Shown: piece after piece, positions 1 through 5,227 of the stretch | How positions within the stretch are numbered: the first letter of the stretch is position 1 | Layout: each line of letters begins with the position of its first letter | Assembly: GCA_030433125.1 (NCBI GenBank) | Contig: JAUIKZ010000059.1 | Location: forward strand, 1 to 5,361 | DNA: 5,361 nucleotides | Direction of reading: 5' to 3' | From: Alphaproteobacteria bacterium | Lineage (GTDB): Bacteria; Pseudomonadota; Alphaproteobacteria; UBA6184 | Made by a program: the position numbers and the translations under genes | The notes under the pieces: generated by a model | Told to the model about the DNA's origin: nothing | The model's database searches: none | The model's input: only the letters and a program-made list of their open reading frames with translations

Positions 1-53
1 TTTGCAAATATGATATTTAAAAAGGTATAAATTTTGGGAGCGAGAGGTTTCAT
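1..53 (-). CDS. N-terminus of an unidentified protein, truncated by the window edge
   Basis: On the minus strand an ATG at 53-51 opens a frame that stays open to the window edge. The visible residues are MKPLAPKIYTFLNIIFA. A strong Shine-Dalgarno sequence, AGGAGA (complement of 60-65), lies 6 bases upstream, and this is the main reason to believe in the start. A lysine followed by a mostly hydrophobic run would fit a signal peptide or a first membrane helix, but 17 residues cannot settle this. The gene is divergent from the tRNA and from the plus-strand operon. No family can be assigned. Confidence 0.6.
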   Translation of the reverse strand, partial: MKPLAPKIYTFLNIIFA

Positions 54-244
54 GAAGAGTCTCCTATAGATTAGTTGATCTAAAGAACAGTTTAGAAAAA
101 AAGTTGTTAAAACTCGGTTAACAAAATAAACTTTAGCTAAATTAAATTAATGATAACTATCAGCAAAAGTTGCTAGAGTATAGGCAATGCCTTACTTTTT
201 ACTTTTAATCCCTCACTATATTTGATATTAAGACTATTGAAGTG
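54..244. promoter_or_regulatory. AT-rich divergent intergenic region with several dyads
   Basis: This stretch separates the minus-strand gene at the left edge from tRNA-Lys, so it should hold promoters in both directions. No close match to a TTGACA/TATAAT promoter is visible. Weak plus-strand -10-like elements are TATATT (217-222) and TATTAA (226-231) ahead of the tRNA. Four dyads are seen: TTGTTAA/TTAACAA (104-124), the perfect palindrome TTTAGCTAAA (132-141), TGATA-AC-TATCA (151-162) and AGGCA-A-TGCCT (182-192). They could be operators, but AT-rich DNA yields palindromes easily, and none matches a binding site I recognise. Confidence 0.35.
104..124 (-). repeat. Inverted repeat with terminator-like or operator-like form
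   Basis: Arms TTGTTAA (104-110) and TTAACAA (118-124) are perfectly complementary around a 7-base spacer. Read on the minus strand, the hairpin is followed by C and then seven T (complement of 96-102), which is the layout of a weak intrinsic terminator. It would lie in the leader of the minus-strand gene starting at 53. The stem has only one G-C pair, so it may equally be a DNA operator or chance. Confidence 0.3.
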
Positions 245-320
245 GGGCACTTAGCTCAGTTGGTAGAGCGGCTGACTCTTAATCAGTAGGTCACAGGTTC
301 GAACCCTGTAGTGCCCACCA
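245..320 (+). tRNA. tRNA-Lys (anticodon CTT)
   Basis: A complete 76-base cloverleaf is visible. The acceptor stem GGGCACT (245-251) pairs with AGTGCCC (310-316). The D-arm is GCTC...GAGC, and the anticodon stem GCTGA/TCAGT closes the loop CTCTTAA with anticodon CTT at 278-280. The T-arm is ACAGG-TTCGAAC-CCTGT, followed by discriminator A and an encoded CCA end (318-320). The CTT anticodon reads the lysine codon AAG. The gene stands alone, with no second tRNA beside it. No clear intrinsic terminator follows; only a small AAGCT/AGCTT hairpin is seen in 365-377, so read-through toward the downstream gene is possible. Confidence 0.98.
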
Positions 321-425
321 CGCTTATTTCTCACTAATAGCCCCCATTATGAAATATGAAAATGAAGCTTTTAGCTTTGTGTTAACTACTTTTTGCTACG
401 CTACTCAAAATATAGAGGCATTGTA

Positions 426-1739
426 ATGCGTTTTTTGTGTAGTTTATTTGTTGTGTTGGGGTTGTTTTCGAGTGCCCAGGCAGAGCTCAATCGAGGGAAG
501 TACGAGTATTTAAAATGTGTTGACCGCTCGGTTGACGAAAACGATGATGCTGTTCAACCTGCAGATTGTATCCCTCTAAAAAGCAAGTTTTGTGAATTGG
601 ATTGTGAGCAGGGAGATCCAAATGATACAGATCTACGCCACGTTTGCGCTCTTGTGTGTAGCAAAGATATTAAAGCTCCAAACGATGACGACACTAGTTT
701 TGATACATTCCAACGCGTGAGCGCACAGCCTTCCCCTTCTACGGGTAATTTTGGACCAAGAAGTGCCAACATAGCATCTCCTGAGATGGGCAGCAAAATG
801 CTACGACCATTATCACGACCTGGGATTATTGCTGCGCCCAATGACCGTCGGCCACTTAATCTAGCCTCAAGCCCACGAAAACCAGCACGATGGAGCAAGC
901 CCCCCTTGAGGCGCAATAAAAGCTTTAATGCGCGGCGCTTACCTTCGAATAAATTTAATCGCAAGGCACCTGCAATTAGAAGAAGCAACTCCGCTACCGG
1001 AGCAAGGTCAAACAATAGCTGGAACATACCATCAAGAAACGGAATGGCAGCCCCTTCGAATGATGAGCCAATTAACCTAAGCGAAGCTTGGTCAGCAATG
1101 GGCATAAACGATGAGCCAGAATGGGAAGATGATAACCAAGCCCCAGCGAAGCCGGCAACTCCTTTCGCAAGAGGGCCTGCTGCTAAACCAGCCTTATTGG
1201 CGGCACCTGGCATGGATAGAAAAGTGCAAGGCCCCTCGTCGCGTCCTGGCATTATTGCTAAACCTAACCACAGGGGTCCTTTAAATAAAAAATCAGTCGT
1301 TACGAGGTCAAGTAGGTGGGGTAAAGTGCGTAATGCCACCACCGCAAGCAATAAGTTTCGCTTAAAATCTGAACGACCAGGCGCACGCGCAAGGCGCCCT
1401 GCGCTTGACAGAAATCGCATGGTTTCTGGCCCTAGGCGCAACCCTTCTTACTCAAACACTCGGGCTCGTAGTGGCGCCCTAGGTCGGAGAAGGCCTCCTC
1501 TGAACAGTCAGTCTATGCCAGCCCCTAGGCCTATGCACCCCAGGGTTGCTGCACTCAGAAATGAGGTAGATCACACAGACACGTTTGCAAACAGCGCCGA
1601 ACGCCTGCTAGGGAATAGTGTCGGTAGAGGGTTTAGTAGAGTCTCTCCTAGGGTTGCTTCCCCTCAGAAAGCTCCATTTAGGGTGCCAGCTGGATGGAAA
1701 TGCGTTCGTGAACCATCGGGTTACAGCAGAGGATATTAA
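426..1739 (+). CDS. Exported Cys6 protein with Arg/Pro/Ser/Asn-rich repeat tail, function unknown
   Basis: I do not recognise this 437-residue protein. The ATG at 426 is chosen over an in-frame TTG at 393 because AGAGG (414-418) sits 7 bases upstream and the product then begins with a clean signal peptide, with predicted cleavage after AQA (residue 19). The mature N-terminus has six clustered cysteines (31, 48, 56, 60, 74, 78), suggesting a small disulfide-bonded domain in the periplasm or outside the cell. From about residue 100 the chain is low-complexity and strongly basic (R, P, S, N, A), probably disordered, apart from an acidic patch at 212-236. Residues 119-158 and 261-300 align without gaps at 21 of 40 identical positions, sharing SRPGIIA-PN-R-PLN and a later RW-K. 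A third degenerate copy is near 202-218. Residue 426 is a lone C-terminal cysteine. The stop codon directly abuts the bdhA start, so the two genes are probably co-transcribed. A structural, nucleic-acid-binding or surface role is conceivable but unproven. Confidence 0.75.
   Translation: MRFLCSLFVVLGLFSSAQAELNRGKYEYLKCVDRSVDENDDAVQPADCIPLKSKFCELDCEQGDPNDTDLRHVCALVCSKDIKAPNDDDTSFDTFQRVSAQPSPSTGNFGPRSANIASPEMGSKMLRPLSRPGIIAAPNDRRPLNLASSPRKPARWSKPPLRRNKSFNARRLPSNKFNRKAPAIRRSNSATGARSNNSWNIPSRNGMAAPSNDEPINLSEAWSAMGINDEPEWEDDNQAPAKPATPFARGPAAKPALLAAPGMDRKVQGPSSRPGIIAKPNHRGPLNKKSVVTRSSRWGKVRNATTASNKFRLKSERPGARARRPALDRNRMVSGPRRNPSYSNTRARSGALGRRRPPLNSQSMPAPRPMHPRVAALRNEVDHTDTFANSAERLLGNSVGRGFSRVSPRVASPQKAPFRVPAGWKCVREPSGYSRGY
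780..899 (+). repeat. Internal protein-coding repeat, copy 1 (residues 119-158)
   Basis: This encodes the first copy of a 40-residue unit within the exported Cys6 protein, with core SRPGIIAAPNDRRPLN followed by RWSK. It aligns without gaps to 1206-1325 (21 of 40 residues identical), an offset of 142 codons. Similarity continues weakly downstream through a shared SNKF element (residues 174-177 versus 308-311). Conservation is clearer in protein than in DNA, so the duplication is old or the unit is under selection. Confidence 0.7.
1206..1325 (+). repeat. Internal protein-coding repeat, copy 2 (residues 261-300)
   Basis: This is the second copy of the 40-residue unit, with core SRPGIIAKPNHRGPLN followed by RWGK. 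A shorter, decayed relative lies between the two copies at about residues 202-218 (SRNGMAAPSNDEPINL). Together these suggest that a repeat array built the tail of this protein. Confidence 0.7.
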
Positions 1740-2516
1740 ATGAGTCGCGTTGCTCTTATCACAGGTTCCACAAGCGGCATAGGTCTTGGCATTGCCAGGG
1801 CTTTTGCTGAGCGGGGTTATGACTTGATGATAAATGGGTTCGGTCCGGAAGAAGAGATCCAACAAATAGTTAGCCACTTTTCTGCCACATACGGTATCAA
1901 AGTAGGGTACCATGGGGCTGATTTAAGCCGTCCTGAGCAATGCGTTGATTTAGTACACTTTACATGTAAGATGTTCGGCACTATAGATGTGCTTGTCAAT
2001 AATGCTGGTATGCAGTATGTAAGTCCAATCGAAGATTTTCCTACGGAGCGCTGGAATGAAATTGTCGCTGTTAACCTATCAGCACCATTTCATGTTACCA
2101 AAACCACATTGCCCCTTATGCGGTCACGCGGGGCAGGGCGTATCATAAATATTTCGTCTGCCCATGGTTTAGTGGGCAGCCCCTACAAAAGCGCTTATGT
2201 AGCGAGCAAACACGGGTTGATCGGCCTTACAAAAACAGTGGCTCTTGAAGCGGCTAATCAAAACATCACCTGTAACGCCATTTGCCCAGGGTGGGTGCTC
2301 ACGCCAATTGTGCAAAAACAAATTGAAGCCAAGGCCCGTGAAAAAAACATTTCTATGGATGCCGCCGCCTATGAGCTTTTAGGTGAGAAACATGCTATTA
2401 AAAAGTTTGCACGGGTAGAACAAATAGCCAATCTAGCTTTGTTTTTAGCCTCGCCTGAAGCCGAGCTTATTACTGGTGCCTGCTACACAATTGACGGTGG
2501 TTGGACAGCTCATTAA
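1740..2516 (+). CDS. bdhA: D-3-hydroxybutyrate dehydrogenase (NAD-dependent SDR)
   Basis: This 258-residue protein has the length and fold signature of a classical short-chain dehydrogenase. It shows the cofactor motif TGSTSGIG (8-15), NNAG (87-90), the catalytic serine S140, YxxxK (Y153, K157) and the PG motif (183-184). Family-specific features point to 3-hydroxybutyrate dehydrogenase: Q92, H142, K150, W185, Q194 and the C-terminal DGGWTAH with W255. These match, at an offset of two, the substrate-pocket residues I recall from the Pseudomonas fragi enzyme. The reaction interconverts (R)-3-hydroxybutyrate and acetoacetate with NAD+/NADH in the cytoplasm, linking polyhydroxybutyrate or ketone-body use to acetyl-CoA metabolism. 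The start codon directly follows the upstream TAA stop, and AGAGG (1728-1732) lies inside the end of that gene, implying translational coupling. All key residues are present, so it looks intact and active. Confidence 0.93.
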   Translation: MSRVALITGSTSGIGLGIARAFAERGYDLMINGFGPEEEIQQIVSHFSATYGIKVGYHGADLSRPEQCVDLVHFTCKMFGTIDVLVNNAGMQYVSPIEDFPTERWNEIVAVNLSAPFHVTKTTLPLMRSRGAGRIINISSAHGLVGSPYKSAYVASKHGLIGLTKTVALEAANQNITCNAICPGWVLTPIVQKQIEAKAREKNISMDAAAYELLGEKHAIKKFARVEQIANLALFLASPEAELITGACYTIDGGWTAH

Positions 2517-2530
2517 TATTACACGGCATT

Positions 2531-3880
2531 TCATAAATCTTGTTCATAAAGAATGAGGTACTGCATGGCTTCATGTTTATCATTCTTCGATGCGAGGCCT
2601 ATTAAAAATTCTTTATACATTGGATTTAATATGTATTGTGAACAATAAAGCTCTAGCATAAATTTAAAAATTTCAACATCTTTTGCTAAGAGGGCTTTGG
2701 GAAGAATTGACCTTAGCTCCTCACCTAATAGCGATGGCGCTAACTTAACTAGGATATATAAAATTTCCCTGTGGCGTGGGTTATATGTAGTTTTACTTGC
2801 GTCAAGCAACCTTAAGACTGACCACCTCAACTCGTCGGGCTGGATTTTTAAGTCACCCCCAGTCTGCTCAGCTACGTTTTCATCATGCAATAAAAGTAAC
2901 AAGGCAATACTCTTGTACCCGTTCTTAGCAGCGAAGCTTAGAGGGGAGTGTCCGAATTTGTTTCTATGTGTATAGTCTGCTCCACGCTTCAGTAGCAACC
3001 CAACAACATCTTTTTGACCTGAGTCGACAGCATAAAAAAGCGGTGTGCAGCCTTGGAGATTTTCCGCTTCCAACGGAAACCCCGCATCCAATAGCCACTC
3101 ACAAGCATCAAGTGCACCGGCACAGGCGCTCCTCATTAAGGTGTTGGATCCTTTAATATCGTTAGCTGCAAGTAAAGCAGGGCCCCATATATCGAAAATC
3201 CTGCGTGCTGTGACAAAATTTCTATTGCAAATAGCGGTCTCTAAAGCGGTTGCCCCCATAAAATTAGTGGAAATAATAGGGTTTTTATGACCTATAACCT
3301 CAACTAATTCATGCCACCCATGGGTCGCAATATAATGCAATGGTGTGTTGCCTTCGAGGTCCGCGCAAGCAAGCGGGAATTTGGCCCCCTTCAATAAACA
3401 CGTAAAGACAGCACGTTTTTCTTCCACAGCAGCCTTCATTAAAAAGGAATAATATGTTTTTATATAAACGTCTTTACTAAAGATTTTATGGCACTCTGTT
3501 TCAAAGGAAGTGGGATTATCATTTTTAAGGTCTTGTAATAATTTTTCCTGGTCCGCAAATGGCTGCTCTGGGGGGCTTTTTTTAGAAGCCACGCGTCTAC
3601 GCTTTTGAGGTGTTGTGGCACAAGATATTGTCTTTTTGTTGGTGGTTGTTCGTTTGGATAAAACAGTTGCTGTTTTAGCGCTACTGTTTGCTGGACATCG
3701 TGTTTCCTTTTGTAACGTGATGGCGAAATTAGGTTTTGGCGCGTAACGTTTTTTAAGGGCAGTAAACATGGAGGCTGATGTTTTTGCCCCAGCCTCCTCT
3801 GTTATAGGCACAACGCTCATTGCCATAACCTTTTGGAATATAGCCACCACTATAAAAAGCCTTTTCAGATTTATTTTCAC
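2531..3880 (-). CDS. Ankyrin-repeat protein, probably exported; candidate host-interaction factor
   Basis: With a GTG start at 3880 the product has 449 residues and begins MKINLKRLFIVVAIF, a signal-peptide-like segment with possible cleavage after VMA (18-20). An in-frame TTG at 3895 has no ribosome site. An ATG at 3820 (residue 21) is preceded by AAAAGG at good spacing and would give a version without a signal, so the start is uncertain. Residues 30-105 form an S/T/K-rich, probably disordered linker with a basic cluster (KK at 82-83, KRRR at 93-96, KK at 100-101). About six ankyrin repeats span 143-332, recognisable from GNTPLHYIATHG (177-188), GCTPLFYAVDSGQKDVVGLLLKRGA (277-301) and SPLSFAAKNG (312-321); the first is degenerate. 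A helical C-terminal domain without repeats follows (346-449). Ankyrin arrays bind protein partners, and the ligand cannot be predicted here. The gene lies 74 bases downstream of the 171-residue gene on the same strand. A weak promoter-like TTGATT-16-TATCAC (complement of 3905-3932) lies between them. Confidence 0.85.
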   Translation of the reverse strand: MKINLKRLFIVVAIFQKVMAMSVVPITEEAGAKTSASMFTALKKRYAPKPNFAITLQKETRCPANSSAKTATVLSKRTTTNKKTISCATTPQKRRRVASKKSPPEQPFADQEKLLQDLKNDNPTSFETECHKIFSKDVYIKTYYSFLMKAAVEEKRAVFTCLLKGAKFPLACADLEGNTPLHYIATHGWHELVEVIGHKNPIISTNFMGATALETAICNRNFVTARRIFDIWGPALLAANDIKGSNTLMRSACAGALDACEWLLDAGFPLEAENLQGCTPLFYAVDSGQKDVVGLLLKRGADYTHRNKFGHSPLSFAAKNGYKSIALLLLLHDENVAEQTGGDLKIQPDELRWSVLRLLDASKTTYNPRHREILYILVKLAPSLLGEELRSILPKALLAKDVEIFKFMLELYCSQYILNPMYKEFLIGLASKNDKHEAMQYLILYEQDL

Positions 3881-3954
3881 TAATCCGTTCCACAATTTAC
3901 GACAGTGATAGTGGCTTTTTGTGATAAATCAAGCTATTTTAGTTGTGCCCGGGT

Positions 3955-4470
3955 TTATTTTTCCATAATATATTGGTTGAGAATCTCGCTAAGTTTACCT
4001 AAATGGTCTTTGTTGTAAAGCGAAACACTGTTCGTTTTATTTAAGAAGCCTTCCATAGCTATTGCGGGTTTTTCTTGCGTCAAAACACGCTCTACCGCTA
4101 ACAAATATTCTCCCAGAAGATCTGAGTTTGGAGTGTCAGTTAAAGACGCTATTTGATATATTTTGGCTAAAACTTGTGTGCCACTAGACCCGCTTTCATT
4201 CCATTCTAACGCGTCAGCTACCGTAGCTAAGAAAGATGTCACAAGCTCTAAAAAATTATCTTCTTGTTCTTCTGCAATACCAGTTGGAAAAAAGCGTTTA
4301 TGGTCACGCTCAAACCGCTCCTTGCAAACTTTGGGGAGCTCAGCATCTGGGGCCTCTTGAAAATATTGTATTTCACATGCTGTCGATACTGGTGTACTAG
4401 CATATTGCCCCGCTAAAGGTGCACTGTGCGCCATAAGGGAAATTGTTATAGTAAGGGCTGTTTTATTCAT
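3955..4470 (-). CDS. Small exported protein of unknown function
   Basis: This protein has 171 residues. The ATG at 4470 has a strong ribosome site, AGAGGAT (complement of 4475-4481), which supports the start. The N-terminus, MNKTALTITISLMAHSAPLA, resembles a Sec signal peptide with cleavage near residue 20-24. The mature part has two cysteines (32 and 49) that could form one disulfide, an acidic segment around 66-73, and several predicted amphipathic helices such as 72-89 and 117-130. There are no transmembrane segments after the signal and no motif that I recognise. It is the upstream member of a same-strand pair with the ankyrin gene, so the two may be expressed together and act in the same exported process; that is inference. 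The gene looks intact. Confidence 0.8.
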   Translation of the reverse strand: MNKTALTITISLMAHSAPLAGQYASTPVSTACEIQYFQEAPDAELPKVCKERFERDHKRFFPTGIAEEQEDNFLELVTSFLATVADALEWNESGSSGTQVLAKIYQIASLTDTPNSDLLGEYLLAVERVLTQEKPAIAMEGFLNKTNSVSLYNKDHLGKLSEILNQYIMEK

Positions 4471-4572
4471 AATGATCCTCTATGTTTAAGAAGATTATGA
4501 TTCTTATTTCCTTAATAAAAGGTAAATGCTCATGTGGTGTTATAAGGCTCGCGCTTTGAGTTAGAGAGTAAT

Positions 4573-4729
4573 GTGGGGTGCTGTAGAGCACGGGTATACC
4601 GTGGTGCTAGCCCCGCGGTGCTCTCCCGTTGAGCCAGCAGTGTTGTGGTGCATTTCCTTCACGGCCCCACTAGACACATCTTAAAAGTCTCCATGGTGGG
4701 TTTTCCACCCCTCTTTTGAGTGTGGGGCC
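4573..4729 (+). ncRNA. GC-rich block of nested inverted repeats, possible structured RNA
   Basis: This stretch is visibly richer in G and C than the surrounding AT-rich spacer, a common mark of structured RNA in AT-rich genomes. Perfect pairings include AGAGCAC (4585-4591) with GTGCTCT (4618-4624), TGCTG (4579-4583) with CAGCA (4635-4639), and GTGGGG (4573-4578) with CCCCAC (4665-4670). A second long hairpin pairs GGCCCCAC (4663-4670) with GTGGGGCC (4722-4729), CTTAAAAG (4680-4687) with CTTTTGAG (4713-4720, one G-U), and GGTGG with CCACC (4695-4709). The motif GGTGCT occurs three times (4577, 4603, 4617). TATAAG at 4541-4546 could be a -10 box, but no good -35 precedes it. No T-run ends the block, so boundaries and strand are uncertain. 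It could also be a palindromic repeat element. No 4.5S, tmRNA, RNase P or known riboswitch core is recognised. Confidence 0.35.
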
Positions 4730-4775
4730 TGAAAAGTTTAGGGTTAGAAAAAGATACTTTGACAGCATATTTCTA

Positions 4776-4804
4776 TTGACAGGGGGCGTCACAGGCACTA
4801 TAAG
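4776..4804 (+). promoter_or_regulatory. Strong sigma70-type promoter
   Basis: A perfect -35 box, TTGACA (4776-4781), is followed by a 17-base spacer and the -10 box TATAAG (4799-4804), one base from consensus. Transcription should begin near 4811. This is by far the best promoter in the window, and it points to a segment without a convincing protein gene. A second TTGACA lies at 4759-4764, exactly 17 bases upstream of the first, but has no matching -10 box. Confidence 0.75.
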
Positions 4805-5053
4805 ATCGTACTAAGATAAAGGGGCAACCGAAGTTGGTTAATTGCTTGCGGCGACGTCAGTTAAAAATATTTGATTTGCACGATTCACCTGCTGGCCCTT
4901 CGGCGCCCACATCTTCCCCCCAAAACTTCACATTAAACTTTCAAAATAAAATTGTAGAAATCCCGGAGTTTGTTGGTGGTTTTAGCTCCGGGTTAAACCT
5001 GTCTCCACTCGTGTGCGATAATAAGAAAAATAAACAGGAGACAGTTACTTACG

Positions 5054-5071
5054 AATAATAAAAATAATAAA
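5054..5071 (+). repeat. Tandem duplication of AATAATAAA in a hairpin loop
   Basis: AATAATAAA occurs twice back to back (5054-5062 and 5063-5071). The pair exactly fills the 18-base loop closed by the perfect 8-bp stem TACTTACG/CGTAAGTA (5046-5053 and 5072-5079). A/U-rich single-stranded loops of this kind are typical contact sites for RNA chaperones such as Hfq, which is a possibility here rather than evidence. Confidence 0.6.
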
Positions 5072-5089
5072 CGTAAGTATATATACTTT

Positions 5090-5120
5090 AAGGCTAGACA
5101 ATATGTCTAGCCTTTTTTTT
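5090..5120 (+). terminator. Rho-independent terminator
   Basis: An 11-bp perfect stem, AAGGCTAGACA (5090-5100) with TGTCTAGCCTT (5104-5114), closes a 3-base loop and runs into eight consecutive T (5113-5120). It ends the putative small RNA transcript on the plus strand. On the opposite strand only two T follow the stem, so it is directional. Confidence 0.9.
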
Positions 5121-5227
5121 ACCAAATGTTAACCATTGCGGGGGGTAGGTATCTAGCAGGCAGAAATGAGGAATGAAATTTTGGGTGGTTTTGAGTGGCG
5201 GTGAGCCCCCCATGGGGGGGCTGCAGT
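5121..5227. other. Intergenic spacer with a GC-only hairpin
   Basis: No open frame, promoter or RNA gene is evident between the terminator and the gene at the right edge. The one structure is AGCCCCCC (5204-5211) facing GGGGGGCT (5215-5222) across a 3-base loop. On the minus strand this hairpin begins 5 bases after the stop codon of the right-edge gene. No T-run follows on either strand, so it is not a standard intrinsic terminator, though it could protect an mRNA 3' end. Confidence 0.5.

Larger units (their letters stand above)
4811..5120 (+). ncRNA. Putative structured small RNA of about 310 nt, unassigned
   Basis: The segment is bounded by a near-consensus promoter and a textbook intrinsic terminator, and contains no ATG until one inside the terminator hairpin. 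It holds stems in series: CAAC/GTTG around CGAA (4825-4836), GCC/GGC around CTTC (4895-4904), CCCGGAG (4962-4968) with CTCCGGG (4986-4992), CTGTCTCC (4999-5006) with GGAGACAG (5037-5044), TACTTACG (5046-5053) with CGTAAGTA (5072-5079), and the terminator. The three long stems are perfect. Single-stranded A- and C-rich tracts, such as the C-run near 4916-4921, lie between them. The frame from TTG 4834 to TAA 5058 is open for 74 codons, but its product resembles no protein I know and its start is weak. It lacks the hallmark motifs of 4.5S, tmRNA and RNase P RNAs. A trans-acting regulatory RNA is the simplest reading, but targets cannot be named. Confidence 0.55.

Noticed and set aside
245..320. 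The tRNA 3' end as an integration site for a mobile element.
   Set aside because: No integrase gene and no repeated copy of the tRNA 3' end is visible in the window.
393..425. TTG at 393 as start of the Cys6 protein gene.
   Set aside because: It has no ribosome site and would put 11 extra residues before a clean signal peptide; ATG at 426 has AGAGG at 7 bases.
438..440. Cysteine 5 of the Cys6 protein as a lipoprotein site.
   Set aside because: It lies at the beginning of the signal peptide hydrophobic stretch, not after a lipobox, and the AQA cleavage site at 17-19 fits ordinary signal peptidase.
554..1441. A 295-codon open frame on the minus strand opposite the Cys6 protein gene.
   Set aside because: It lies wholly antisense to a gene with a good ribosome site, signal peptide and coupled downstream gene. 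Its leucine/alanine/glycine-rich product is what the complement of an Arg/Pro/Ser-rich coding region gives.
4573..4729. 4.5S (SRP) RNA, because GAAGGAA occurs on the minus strand near 4655.
   Set aside because: The essential SRP apical-hairpin motif with GGAAGCAGCC and its paired AGGTCAGG strand is absent on both strands.
4834..5058. A 74-codon frame starting with TTG inside the small RNA.
   Set aside because: Weak start, composition without domain character, and perfect stems crossing the frame favour a noncoding transcript; a short peptide is not fully excluded.
4811..5120. tmRNA or RNase P RNA.
   Set aside because: No T-loop motif TTCGANNC, no CCA acceptor and no peptide-tag frame for tmRNA; no GAGGAAAGTCC or ACAGAA core for RNase P.
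5204..5222. The AGCCCCCC/GGGGGGCT hairpin as an intrinsic terminator.
   Set aside because: No T-run follows on either strand.
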